Below, in pieces: positions 26,523 through 34,441 of a stretch of 64,000 nt of DNA. The DNA is from Lachnospiraceae bacterium. Its GTDB lineage: Bacteria > Bacillota > Clostridia > Lachnospirales > Lachnospiraceae. Within the stretch, counting starts at the first letter, position 1. Every line of letters begins with the position of its first letter. The stretch is taken from NCBI GenBank assembly GCA_017546025.1, contig JAFYYS010000027.1, forward strand, positions 43,716 through 107,715, read 5' to 3'. The notes below the pieces were generated by a model. It had not been told where the DNA came from and searched no databases. It saw only the letters and a list, made by a program, of their open reading frames with translations. The position numbers and the translations under genes are program-made.

Positions 26523-27196
26523 GGCTTCTTCTTCACCACCTTATAGCCGACGCCGCGAATCGTTTCGATCGCAAAGTCGGGATTGTCCCGAAAACGCTCG
26601 CGAAGTCTGGCAATGTGAACCTCGACGGTATGGGTGTCGTCGAATTCCTCGTACTTCCAGACTTCGTCCATTAACTGTTTCCTCGTAAAAATCTGCCCCG
26701 GGCAGGAGGCCATCTTGTAAATCAGCTGGAACTCCTTCTGGGGGAGAACAAAGGAGGCATCCCCGACCGTAATCTTCGAGGAATCATATTCAAAAAGCGT
26801 GCTCCCAAGCACAACGCGCCGCTCACTCTGGATGCGGGCACGGCGTAACAGAGCACCGACCCGAAGCACCATCTCGTTGATGTTCACGGGCTTGACCATA
26901 TAGTCATCGGTGCCGGAGCGGAAGCCCTCCTCCATGTCATCGAATTCACCTCTGGCAGTAATCGTCAGAACCGGAATCGTGTGCCCGGAGGCACGGAGGT
27001 TCTTAATGAGCTCGTTGCCGTCCATGACAGGCATCATAACATCGGAAATGAGCAGGTCAAAGTACTCCCCGCGGATGGCGTCGAGCGCTTCCTGCCCATT
27101 GGAAACAGATGTGACGGAATAACCGTTTTTTGTGAGAACATAGGAGAAGAGCTGACACAGATCGGTGTCATCCTCGGCTATCAGAATCTTCTGCAT
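26519..27196 (-). CDS. OmpR-family response regulator
   Basis: A 225-residue regulator. The receiver domain (1-118) has the acidic pocket AEDD, phospho-acceptor Asp52 in LLISDVMMP, and Lys in MVKPVN. The winged-helix DNA-binding domain (about 128-223) ends in DDTHTVEVHIARLRERF and IETIRGVGYKV. It starts two bases after the plsY stop and overlaps the kinase gene by four bases, so the three are co-transcribed and coupled. Targets unknown. Confidence 0.93.
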   Translation of the reverse strand: MQKILIAEDDTDLCQLFSYVLTKNGYSVTSVSNGQEALDAIRGEYFDLLISDVMMPVMDGNELIKNLRASGHTIPVLTITARGEFDDMEEGFRSGTDDYMVKPVNINEMVLRVGALLRRARIQSERRVVLGSTLFEYDSSKITVGDASFVLPQKEFQLIYKMASCPGQIFTRKQLMDEVWKYEEFDDTHTVEVHIARLRERFRDNPDFAIETIRGVGYKVVKKKP

Positions 27197-27198
27197 GC

Positions 27199-27834
27199 TT
27201 ATCCTTCCTTCTTCTGAACGCGGTCAATCTCGCCCTCGCGGTTCCAGAGAAAACTGAAATGCGCTTCGGTTCCCGCGGCAATCCGACGGAAGTTCTTGAA
27301 GTGCTTGCTGAGCATGATCAGCCCCACCGCCGTGAAGATGATCTGCCCGATGTAATCCTTGGTGAAAAGCCCGTATAAAACAGGCGCGTAAACGGCAACG
27401 GATGCCGGAACAAAACAGATGTAATCGGTCACGAGGACAAGCAGGAGGCTGAACAGAAACAGAATGCAGAACAGCTTTGCGCTGTAAGCAAGAATCGTTC
27501 CGCCCGTGCACGCAAGTCCCTTACCGCCGCGGAAGCGCATGAAAATCGGGAACATATGTCCCATGATGCACGACGATGCGGCGCAAACCTTGGCGAGCGA
27601 GGCATCCTCCCACAAAAAGCCTACCAGCTTGATGATGAAATAGGCTTTCAGAATGTCGAAAATCGCGCAAAAAGCCCCTGCCTTTTTGCCGTAAACAATC
27701 AAGGCATTCGAAGCTCCGGCATTGTGTGAGCCGGTGTTGCGAATGTCTTCCCCTTTGAATAAACCGATCAGATAAGCCGGATTGACGGAACCGAGAAAAT
27801 ATCCGCCGATAATTCCGAATAATACACCCTCCAT
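27199..27834 (-). CDS. plsY: Acyl-phosphate:glycerol-3-phosphate acyltransferase
   Basis: A 211-residue polytopic membrane enzyme catalysing the first acylation in phospholipid synthesis, using acyl phosphate and glycerol 3-phosphate. Family motifs are GSVNPAYLIGL, DIRNTGSHNAGASNAL (the Gly/Asn/Ser motif near residue 30), HMFPIFMRFRGGKGLA (phosphate loop) and the C-terminal FKNFRRIAAGTE. The ATG at 27834 was chosen because AGGAGG lies upstream; a longer form would begin in the promoter. First gene of the operon with the two-component system and plsC. Its ribosome binding site is part of an inverted repeat described separately. Confidence 0.92.
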   Translation of the reverse strand: MEGVLFGIIGGYFLGSVNPAYLIGLFKGEDIRNTGSHNAGASNALIVYGKKAGAFCAIFDILKAYFIIKLVGFLWEDASLAKVCAASSCIMGHMFPIFMRFRGGKGLACTGGTILAYSAKLFCILFLFSLLLVLVTDYICFVPASVAVYAPVLYGLFTKDYIGQIIFTAVGLIMLSKHFKNFRRIAAGTEAHFSFLWNREGEIDRVQKKEG

Positions 27835-27836
27835 AC

Positions 27837-27883
27837 AAAAAGCCTCCTTCCCGAATACATTATACACGGAACGGAGGCTTTTT
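27837..27883 (-). promoter_or_regulatory. plsY promoter inside the loop of a hairpin that covers its ribosome binding site
   Basis: On the minus strand AAAAAGCCTCC (27883-27873) is perfectly complementary to GGAGGCTTTTT (27847-27837). The second arm contains the plsY Shine-Dalgarno GGAGG and ends in T-residues, so the structure can act as terminator of the upstream ilvE-folA transcript. The loop holds TATAAT (27864-27859). A transcript from that -10 would start near 27852, lack the first arm, and leave the ribosome binding site free. No good -35 at 17 bases was found (TTGATA is 21 bases away). Confidence 0.6.
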
Positions 27884-27912
27884 TCTATCAATTTTTGTTG
27901 AGGTTGGGGACT

Positions 27913-28413
27913 TTATTCGGCCTGTTTTACGCGGACATATTTGGTAAAACGGAACTCGATATCGTAGCAGGTCTGCTCCTCACCCTCCTCGACGCACTCC
28001 CATTCGGGATCCTCATCGAGATTCGGAAAATACGTGTCGGCATCGAAAGCGTAATCGGTCTTCGTCACGTACGCCGTATCGCAGTAGGGCAGGAACTGCC
28101 GGTAGATGCTGGCGCCGCCGATGATGAACACATCCTCATCAGCATAGTCTTTGGCAAATGTGAGCGCTTCCTCGACACTGTGCGCGACCAAGGCGTCCGG
28201 CACGGAATACGAACGGTTACGGGTAATGATGATGTTCACCCGGTTCTTAAGAGGCTTTCCGGCGGGAAATGTCTCAAGCGTGCTCCGACCGAAAATGACA
28301 ACCTTGCCCTTTGTCATCGACTGAAAGAAGCGAAGATCTGCAGGGATGCTCACAAGGAGCTTGTTCTTAAGACCGATACCCCAGTTTTTGTCAACATTTA
28401 CAATACAGTTCAT
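27913..28413 (-). CDS. folA: Dihydrofolate reductase
   Basis: A 166-residue enzyme reducing dihydrofolate to tetrahydrofolate with NADPH. Motifs: NCIVNVDKNWGIGLKNKL (with the Trp loop), PADLRFFQSMTKGKVVIFGRST, and the cofactor segment VFIIGGASIYRQFLP. The C-terminal region with TYFPNLD fits the family. It begins on the last base of the ilvE stop (TAATG), so translation is coupled. It regenerates folate used by the thymidylate synthase encoded at 23696. Confidence 0.93.
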   Translation of the reverse strand: MNCIVNVDKNWGIGLKNKLLVSIPADLRFFQSMTKGKVVIFGRSTLETFPAGKPLKNRVNIIITRNRSYSVPDALVAHSVEEALTFAKDYADEDVFIIGGASIYRQFLPYCDTAYVTKTDYAFDADTYFPNLDEDPEWECVEEGEEQTCYDIEFRFTKYVRVKQAE

Positions 28414-29435
28414 TACTTTATCTCTACTACCCAGCCTTCAGGTGCTTCAATCTCGCCCATCTGGATTCCGGTGAGGGTTTCACGAAGCTTCGTGCAAACC
28501 GGACCCATCTCGGTCATGCCGCTCGGCAGGAAGATCTCATCGCCGTGGTTGTCAATGCAGCCAACCGGGGAGATAACTGCTGCGGTACCGCAAAGGCCGC
28601 ACTCTGCGAAATCCTTGAGCTCGTCAACGAATACTTCACGCTCCTCAACCTGCATGCCGAGATAGTGCTCTGCAACGTAGCAGAGAGAACGGCGGGTGAT
28701 GGAAGGAAGAATCGTAGAGGACTTCGGGGTAACGAGCTTGTTGTCCTTCGTGATGAAGATGAAGTTCGCACCGCCGGTCTCTTCAACCTTGGTACGGGTT
28801 GCAGCATCGAGATACATGTTCTCAGCGTAGCCGAGTTCGTGTGCCTCAACGATTGCGTACAGGCTCATTGCGTAGTTAAGACCAGCCTTGATATGGCCGG
28901 TTCCGTGAGGAGCCGCACGGTCGTAATCACATACGCGGATGCGGATCGGCTTTACGCCGCCCTTGAAGTAAGGACCAACCGGCGTAACCAGAATACGGAA
29001 CTGATACTCGTCCGCAGGCTTAACACCGATAACCGGGTTCGTGCCCATCATGTAAGGACGGATGTAAAGGGTAGCGCCGCTTCCGAACGGCGGAACATAA
29101 TCGATATTGGCTTTAACAACAGCCTTAACAGCTTCGATGAACTTCGCTTCGTCATAAGGCGGAATGCGGAGTCTTCTTGCGGAATCGGCAAGACGGGAAG
29201 CGTTCAGGTCGGGACGGAAGGTCACGACACGGCCGTCCTTCGTATGATATGCCTTAAGACCTTCGAAAACGGTCTGTGCGTACTGGAACACACCTGCGCA
29301 CTCATTCAATACAACATTAGGGTCAGTAACAAGCTTGCCCTCATCCCATGCGCCGTTTTTGTAGTTGGCCACGTAGCGGTAATCGGTTTCCATATAGCCG
29401 AAGCCGAGCGATGACCAGTCAATGTTCTTACTCAT
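28413..29435 (-). CDS. ilvE: Branched-chain amino acid aminotransferase
   Basis: A 340-residue PLP enzyme of fold type IV transferring amino groups between leucine, isoleucine or valine and 2-oxoglutarate. Motifs include NVVLNECAGVFQYAQTVFEGLKAY, the Schiff-base Lys in DAATRTKVEETGGANF, and the cofactor-phosphate segment around KSSTILPSITRRS. The ATG at 29435 has AGAGGTG six bases upstream; a GTG three codons earlier is inside that site. It leads a two-gene unit with folA and has its own promoter. No T-box or leader peptide is evident in front. Confidence 0.93.
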   Translation of the reverse strand: MSKNIDWSSLGFGYMETDYRYVANYKNGAWDEGKLVTDPNVVLNECAGVFQYAQTVFEGLKAYHTKDGRVVTFRPDLNASRLADSARRLRIPPYDEAKFIEAVKAVVKANIDYVPPFGSGATLYIRPYMMGTNPVIGVKPADEYQFRILVTPVGPYFKGGVKPIRIRVCDYDRAAPHGTGHIKAGLNYAMSLYAIVEAHELGYAENMYLDAATRTKVEETGGANFIFITKDNKLVTPKSSTILPSITRRSLCYVAEHYLGMQVEEREVFVDELKDFAECGLCGTAAVISPVGCIDNHGDEIFLPSGMTEMGPVCTKLRETLTGIQMGEIEAPEGWVVEIK

Positions 29436-29482
29436 AAGCTTCACCTCTCAGATTAACGTCCAATGACGAAATAGTTGCACAA

Positions 29483-29511
29483 ATTGTACCGCAACTGCCT
29501 TAGTATTTCAA
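29483..29511 (-). promoter_or_regulatory. Promoter of ilvE-folA
   Basis: On the minus strand TTGAAA (29511-29506) and TACAAT (29488-29483) are 17 bases apart, about 48 bases before the ilvE start. Confidence 0.7.
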
Positions 29512-29570
29512 GACTTTTCTGAAAAGTGCATAACAAAACGCCTGAACATAGTCAGACGATGCAGGAATCA

Positions 29571-29621
29571 ATTAACACCGGGCATCTTTACAAAAATGAT
29601 AACCGGTGTTAATTTTTTTTC
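29571..29621 (+). terminator. Strong plus-strand terminator upstream of the sigma factor gene
   Basis: ATTAACACCGG (29571-29581) pairs perfectly with CCGGTGTTAAT (29603-29613), loop of 21 bases, followed by eight T. No plus-strand gene lies upstream of it for several kilobases, so it either attenuates a leader transcript of the sigma factor gene or blocks antisense transcription out of ilvE. Confidence 0.7.
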
Positions 29622-29650
29622 TGTCCTTTTCCCTAAAATTAAGAAATCCG

Positions 29651-29688
29651 CCTTTCAAAATGCAACTATGTTTGTGAAAGGGGTTGCA
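29651..29688 (+). promoter_or_regulatory. Inverted repeats in front of the sigma factor gene
   Basis: CCTTTCA (29651-29657) is complementary to TGAAAGG (29675-29681), and TGCAAC (29661-29666) to GTTGCA (29683-29688); the repeats interlock. They precede the ribosome binding site AAAGGAGG. They may be a regulator site or an autoregulated ECF promoter, but I cannot assign -35 and -10 elements. Confidence 0.3.
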
Positions 29689-29721
29689 GGATACTGCTTT
29701 TGCCGAAAGGAGGTCCGGTCT

Positions 29722-30285
29722 GTGGAGGCTGTGTTAGAAGACAATCAAATTGTGGAACTGTTCCGAAGCGGTTCAGACAGCGCGCTTAATGAACTGCGGA
29801 AGAAATACGGAGCACAGATGCAGAGAATTGCCGAGAGCATTCTTGCGGACAAAAGAGACGCGGAGGAGTGTCTGAATGACGCGTATCTGGGTGCGTGGAA
29901 GAACATTCCCGTCGCTGCTCCTGAAAACCTGAAGGCATATCTGCTTCGAATGACCCGGTATTGTGCCTTTATGCGTTTGCGAAGTAATCTGGCGCAAAAA
30001 CGCGGGGGACAGGTTTTGACGACATCCTACGAGGAACTGTCCGAGTGCATTCCCGATCGACGAAGATCAGAGTCGGAACAGGATTCAAAACTGAAAGAAC
30101 AGATTGAGGATTTTCTTCGGGATCTGTCGAAAGAGAAACGTGCCATTTTCCTGGGAAGGTTTTGGTTTCTGTATTCCGTGACGGAGATTGCGGAACGATT
30201 GGGCAGAAATGAGAAGTATGTCAGCAACCAGTTGTATTACCTAAAGAAACAATTCAAGAAACATCTCGGAAGAAAGGAAGGATAA
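29722..30285 (+). CDS. ECF-type RNA polymerase sigma factor
   Basis: The chosen start is a GTG with AAAGGAGG eight bases upstream, giving 187 residues, the usual ECF length; the longer in-frame extension is not sigma-like. Region 2 spans about residues 10-85 (LFRSGSDSALNELRKKYG, ILADKRDAEECLNDAYLGAWKNIP). Region 4 spans about 125-180 (LSKEKRAIFLGRFWFLYSVTEIAERLGRNEKYVSNQLYYLKK) with a clear helix-turn-helix. It directs polymerase to a small stress or envelope regulon. The next gene, two bases downstream, encodes a membrane protein that is the likely anti-sigma factor. Confidence 0.88.
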   Translation: MEAVLEDNQIVELFRSGSDSALNELRKKYGAQMQRIAESILADKRDAEECLNDAYLGAWKNIPVAAPENLKAYLLRMTRYCAFMRLRSNLAQKRGGQVLTTSYEELSECIPDRRRSESEQDSKLKEQIEDFLRDLSKEKRAIFLGRFWFLYSVTEIAERLGRNEKYVSNQLYYLKKQFKKHLGRKEG

Positions 30286-30287
30286 AA

Positions 30288-31298
30288 ATGAAAGGTTTGG
30301 ATTTACATGATGCCTTAACCGAAATTGATGAGTCTTTCATCAAAGAGGCTGATCAGGTTCTTACGAATTCCCGTGTGTGTGAAATGACAAATGCAACGCA
30401 GAAATTCCGGAGCGGAAAAACACACCGAAAGGCACTTCGCGTTGTGTTAATTGCAGCGTGTCTGGTCGTTCTTTTGGTCGGAACCGTTTATGCGGCAACA
30501 AAGGAATTACGGGCGAAACCATTCCTCGAATTGATTGGGACAGACGGCAATGAGGAAGAACTCGTCACCGGTTTTGTGCCGATTGAGGAAACAATACAGT
30601 TTGATCACGTTAGAGTTACACTGGAGGACATCATTGGTGACAGGTATGCCGTTTATGCGGAACTCAGTACAGATTATGAGCTTGATGAGCCGGACGGATG
30701 GCTGATGAAGGAAATGCCCGTCAAACTGCGCGGAGATGGGGAAGCGGTGTTCCCGGACGATGAACTCCGCGGGTGTATAAACGGATACGCTCCGTTCTGT
30801 CGGGACGGCAGACTCTGGTATCTGTTTGTAATTTCCTATAATGACCCGGATGTTGACCTGAGTCATCTTCCGATGCAGTTGAGAATAGGCGGGGCAGACG
30901 CTGACGGCAATACATTCAGCCATACATTTGAGTGGGTGAATAATTACGAAGCTAAGAACGAAATTATTGCAATCAATAAAGAGGTGAACGGACTTCTTTT
31001 GACGGACATCCGGTTTTCGTTGACTCGCATGGATGTTTATTATGAAACAGAAGAGGAGCATAATTTCCTGGGATGGGAGTTCCCGCTGGATTACATCAAA
31101 TTGGATGACGGAAAGATTCTGAAATATTCGAGAGTGAACGGTATGACGATTCAGAGCGACAGGATAGCGTCCGGATCCCAAGAAACTGCTTTCTTTAACC
31201 TTCTGAGCGGATTCTCGGAAGACGGCGTATTCCGGTTGGTCCCGTATGAACGGATTCAGAGCGTATGTGTAGACGGCGAGGAAATCCGAATTCGATAA
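30288..31298 (+). CDS. Membrane-anchored probable anti-sigma factor (DUF4179-like)
   Basis: A 336-residue protein. A cytoplasmic N terminus of about 44 residues (MKGLDLHDALTEIDESFIKEA) could hold the sigma factor. One membrane helix follows (about 47-68, RVVLIAACLVVLLVGTVYAA), then a large extracellular beta-rich domain of about 265 residues. This arrangement and the gene order match sigma/anti-sigma pairs with DUF4179-like sensor domains. No protease site can be named. It begins two bases after the sigma gene and ends before a strong terminator. The signal sensed is unknown. Confidence 0.72.
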   Translation: MKGLDLHDALTEIDESFIKEADQVLTNSRVCEMTNATQKFRSGKTHRKALRVVLIAACLVVLLVGTVYAATKELRAKPFLELIGTDGNEEELVTGFVPIEETIQFDHVRVTLEDIIGDRYAVYAELSTDYELDEPDGWLMKEMPVKLRGDGEAVFPDDELRGCINGYAPFCRDGRLWYLFVISYNDPDVDLSHLPMQLRIGGADADGNTFSHTFEWVNNYEAKNEIIAINKEVNGLLLTDIRFSLTRMDVYYETEEEHNFLGWEFPLDYIKLDDGKILKYSRVNGMTIQSDRIASGSQETAFFNLLSGFSEDGVFRLVPYERIQSVCVDGEEIRIR

Positions 31299-31317
31299 AA
31301 CCTGATAAATGACAGAG

Positions 31318-31357
31318 TATCCCGAGCAGTACAGACTACTGCCCGGGATATTTTTTT
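31318..31357 (+). terminator. Terminator after the anti-sigma gene
   Basis: TATCCCG and GCAGT pair with ACTGC and CGGGATA around ACAGACT, followed by seven T. Its T-run touches the -35 of the apt promoter. Confidence 0.85.
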
Positions 31358-31358
31358 G

Positions 31359-31387
31359 TTGTAGAAAAACGTGATTAGTGGTATAAT
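31359..31387 (+). promoter_or_regulatory. Promoter of the apt-relA cluster
   Basis: TTGTAG (31359-31364), 17-base spacer, TATAAT (31382-31387). The -35 overlaps the end of the upstream terminator. Confidence 0.6.
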
Positions 31388-31493
31388 TCTATCTTTAGAA
31401 TGGGTTTTTGTGTGAACTATGACAAATGCCACGCAAAACCCGAACAAACTAAGCTTTCCATATGGGAATCAGGACGGGAAAGGGGTTACGCTT

Positions 31494-32021
31494 ATGAAAA
31501 AGAAGATTGAGGATTATGTACGGACGATTCCGGATTTTCCGGAGCCGGGGATTATGTTTCGTGATGTGACCAGTGTCATTCAGGATCCCGACGGTTTGAA
31601 GCTTGCAATTGACAGCATTCAGAAGCTTTTGAAGGATGTCGATTTCGATATCATTGTCGGCGCGGAGTCGCGCGGTTTCATCTTCGGTGCACCGATTGCC
31701 TACAACCTTCACAAGTCCTTCGTGCTGGCACGCAAGAAGGGCAAGCTTCCCTGCGAAACCATTTCGGAGACCTACTCGCTTGAGTACGGCACCGCCACCG
31801 TGGAGATGCATAAGGACGCCATTAAGCCCGGCGACAAGGTTGTCATCATCGATGACCTGATTGCAACCGGCGGCACGATCGAAGCCATCGCCAAGATGGT
31901 AGAGCGCCTCGGCGGCACCGTTGTAAAGATTGGCTTCTTAATGGAGCTTGAAGGCCTCCAGGGCCGCAAGAAACTGGCCAAGTACGATGTAGCCAGCGTT
32001 ATCAAGTACCCGGGTAAGTAA
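31494..32021 (+). CDS. apt: Adenine phosphoribosyltransferase
   Basis: A 175-residue purine-salvage enzyme making AMP from adenine and PRPP. It starts with the family-typical IEDYVRTIPDFPEPGIMFRDVT and carries GAESRGFIFGAPIAY and the PRPP loop VVIIDDLIATGGT. The ATG at 31494 is preceded by AAAGGGG; an in-frame ATG at 31419 has no ribosome binding site and would add 25 non-conserved residues. First gene of the apt-relA-hisS-aspS group common in Firmicutes. Confidence 0.93.
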   Translation: MKKKIEDYVRTIPDFPEPGIMFRDVTSVIQDPDGLKLAIDSIQKLLKDVDFDIIVGAESRGFIFGAPIAYNLHKSFVLARKKGKLPCETISETYSLEYGTATVEMHKDAIKPGDKVVIIDDLIATGGTIEAIAKMVERLGGTVVKIGFLMELEGLQGRKKLAKYDVASVIKYPGK

Positions 32022-32043
32022 ATTGATTTGAATTATTTTGCGT

Positions 32044-32117
32044 GAGGCAGCGCGGATGTTGTTCATGGCAGGCGCGCCACTTTGGCAGCCTGCACGATAT
32101 CTTCGCGGCGCTGCCTC
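32044..32117 (+). promoter_or_regulatory. Long nested hairpin between apt and relA
   Basis: GAGGCAGCGC (32044-32053) pairs perfectly with GCGCTGCCTC (32108-32117). Inside it GCAGGC pairs with GCCTGC, and inside that GCCA with TGGC, giving one long three-tier stem. There is no T-run, so it is not a standard terminator. It may be an RNA-processing or stability element separating apt from relA. Confidence 0.5.
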
Positions 32118-32160
32118 CCCCAACATAAAACTATGACATTTTCCAGAAAGGAGGTTCAGT

Positions 32161-34431
32161 ATGAGTGACGATACGAAAGAAGTCGGTCGGGTTGGCATAA
32201 CCAATGACTTCACCGATCCTGAGATTTTACATCAGAAACTGCTTGAAACAATACGGAAGTACCGTCCGAATACGGACCTTTCTTCTGTCGAAAAAGCATA
32301 TGAATTGGCGAAATCCGCTCACGGTGACCAGAGAAGAAAGAGCGGCGAGCCGTATATCATCCACCCGCTGTCGGTAGCTATTATCCTTGCCGAACTCGAG
32401 ATGGACAAGGAAACGATCATTGCCGGAATCCTGCATGACGTTGTCGAGGACACGAGTGTCACCGACGAGCAGATTGCGGAAGAGTTCGGCAGCGAAGTTG
32501 CTTCCCTCGTGGACGGCGTTACCAAGCTGACCCAGCTGAATTATTCGCAGGACAAGATTGAGGTCCAGGCGGAGAACCTTCGTAAGATGTTCATCGCGAT
32601 GGCAAAGGACATCCGTGTCGTTGTCATCAAGCTGGCTGACCGTTTGCACAACCAGCGGACCATGCAGTACCAGTCACCCGAGAAGCAGATTGAGAAGTCT
32701 CGTGAAACACTCGACATTTATTCCCCGATTGCACAGCGTCTCGGTATCAGCAAGATTAAAACCGAGCTCGACGACCTGGCACTGAAGTACCTCGAGCCCG
32801 ACGTTTATAAGGAACTGTCCGAGGGCATTAAGGCAACGAGGGCGGAGCGCGAGGCATTTATCAGCGGCATCACCGAGGAAGTGGAGAAGCATCTGAAGGA
32901 GGCCGGCATTGAAGCCGAAATCAGCGGCCGTGCGAAGCATTTCTTCAGCATTTACCGTAAGATGGTGAACCAGCATAAGACGCTGGATCAGATTTATGAC
33001 CTTTTCGCCATCCGCATCATCGTGGATTCCGTTAAGGACTGCTATGCCGCGCTCGGTGTCATCCATGAGATTTACAAGCCGATTCCCGGCCGTTTCAAAG
33101 ACTATATCGCGATGCCGAAGCCGAATATGTACCAGTCGCTTCATACGTCGCTGATTGCGCCGAACGGCACGCCTTTCGAGATTCAGATTCGCACGAAGGA
33201 AATGCACCGCATCGCCGAATACGGTATCGCGGCGCACTGGAAATATAAGGAAGCACAGGAAGGCCGCACGACCAAGGAAACCGAGGCGGAGAAGATGATC
33301 TGGCTCCGTGAGGTGCTTGAATGGCAGCGCGACATGTCCGACAACAAGGAGTTCCTCGACTCCCTGAAGAACGACTTTGACCTGTTCAACGAAAGCGTTT
33401 ACTGCTTCACCCCGACGGGTGACGTGAAGACGCTTCCGGTCGGCAGCAACCCGGTTGACTTTGCCTACAGCATCCACAGTGCCGTCGGCAACAAGATGAT
33501 CGGCGCCAAGGTTAACGGCAAGCTCGTAACCATCGACTACGAGATTCAGAACGGCGACCAGATTGAGATTCTGACGTCCGCCAATTCCCGCGGTCCGAGC
33601 CGTGACTGGCTTAAGATCGTCAAGAGCAGCCAGGCCAGAAATAAGATCAGCCAGTGGTTCAAGGCCGAATTAAAAGAAGACAACATCCAGCAGGGCAAAA
33701 ACCTGCTTACCGATTACGCGAAGGCCAAGGGCATCAAGCTTTCCGATATCCTGAAGCCTGAATATCAGGCAGTCTGCCAGAGAAAGTACGGCTTCCGCGA
33801 CTGGGATTCCCTGCTTGCGGCAGTCGGACACGGCAGCCTCAAGGAAGGCCAGATCGTCAACCGTCTCTACGAAGAGTGGAAGAAGACGCAGGAGGAAAAT
33901 GTCACAGAGGCCCAGCTGCTTGCCGACATAAATGAACGCGGCGGCGAAAAGCCGAGATCCGTTCACCATAAGGGAAGCATCATCGTCCAGGGAATGGGAG
34001 ACGTAGCCGTACATTTTTCAAAGTGCTGCGCACCGGTACCCGGAGACGAGATCATCGGCTATGTGACGAGAGGCCGCGGCGTGACGATTCACCGGACCGA
34101 CTGCGTGAACATGATTCATCTGCCGGAGTCCGACAAGGTGCGTCTGATTGATGCCGAATGGAACATCGAAGAGGCCGATAAGAGTGACCATATCTACAAC
34201 GCCGAAATCAGAATCTTTGCTCGCAACAATCCGGGCGTGCTGCTTGAAGTCACGAAGATTCTGAGTGAGGAAAAGGTGAATATCAATTCCGTTTCCGCAA
34301 GACCCGGAAAGAACGAAATCAGCACGATTACGGTTTCGTTCGCCGTACACGGAACGGAGCAGCTTAGAAACATCATCAGCCGGATTTCCGCGCAGCCCAA
34401 TGTCATCGACATTGAGCGGACAAGCGGCTAA
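32161..34431 (+). CDS. relA: Bifunctional (p)ppGpp synthetase/hydrolase (RSH family)
   Basis: A 756-residue stringent-response enzyme. The N-terminal HD hydrolase domain shows HPLSVAIILAELE and ILHDVVEDT (intact HD motif) and KLADRLHN. The synthetase domain contains YDLFAIRIIVDSVKDCY, GRFKDYIAMPKPNMYQSLHT and EIQIRTKEMHRIAEYGIAAHW. TGS (CFTPTGDVKTLPVGSNPVDFAY) and a C-terminal ACT domain (AEIRIFARNNPGVLLEVT) follow. With both catalytic domains intact it should make and degrade the alarmone. AAAGGAGG precedes the start. A 10-base gap separates it from the next gene. Confidence 0.95.
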   Translation: MSDDTKEVGRVGITNDFTDPEILHQKLLETIRKYRPNTDLSSVEKAYELAKSAHGDQRRKSGEPYIIHPLSVAIILAELEMDKETIIAGILHDVVEDTSVTDEQIAEEFGSEVASLVDGVTKLTQLNYSQDKIEVQAENLRKMFIAMAKDIRVVVIKLADRLHNQRTMQYQSPEKQIEKSRETLDIYSPIAQRLGISKIKTELDDLALKYLEPDVYKELSEGIKATRAEREAFISGITEEVEKHLKEAGIEAEISGRAKHFFSIYRKMVNQHKTLDQIYDLFAIRIIVDSVKDCYAALGVIHEIYKPIPGRFKDYIAMPKPNMYQSLHTSLIAPNGTPFEIQIRTKEMHRIAEYGIAAHWKYKEAQEGRTTKETEAEKMIWLREVLEWQRDMSDNKEFLDSLKNDFDLFNESVYCFTPTGDVKTLPVGSNPVDFAYSIHSAVGNKMIGAKVNGKLVTIDYEIQNGDQIEILTSANSRGPSRDWLKIVKSSQARNKISQWFKAELKEDNIQQGKNLLTDYAKAKGIKLSDILKPEYQAVCQRKYGFRDWDSLLAAVGHGSLKEGQIVNRLYEEWKKTQEENVTEAQLLADINERGGEKPRSVHHKGSIIVQGMGDVAVHFSKCCAPVPGDEIIGYVTRGRGVTIHRTDCVNMIHLPESDKVRLIDAEWNIEEADKSDHIYNAEIRIFARNNPGVLLEVTKILSEEKVNINSVSARPGKNEISTITVSFAVHGTEQLRNIISRISAQPNVIDIERTSG

Positions 34432-34441
34432 GGAGCAGGGC

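Noticed and set aside
31420..31440. ATGACAAATGC(A/C)ACGCA shared between 30384 and 31419 as a mobile repeat
   Set aside because: The match is only about 20 bases, one copy lies in a coding frame, and it may just be two more loose matches to the recurrent AAATGYGACG motif.
31419..31493. N-terminal extension of apt starting at the ATG at 31419
   Set aside because: No ribosome binding site and no similarity to APRT before the Met at 31494, which has AAAGGGG upstream.
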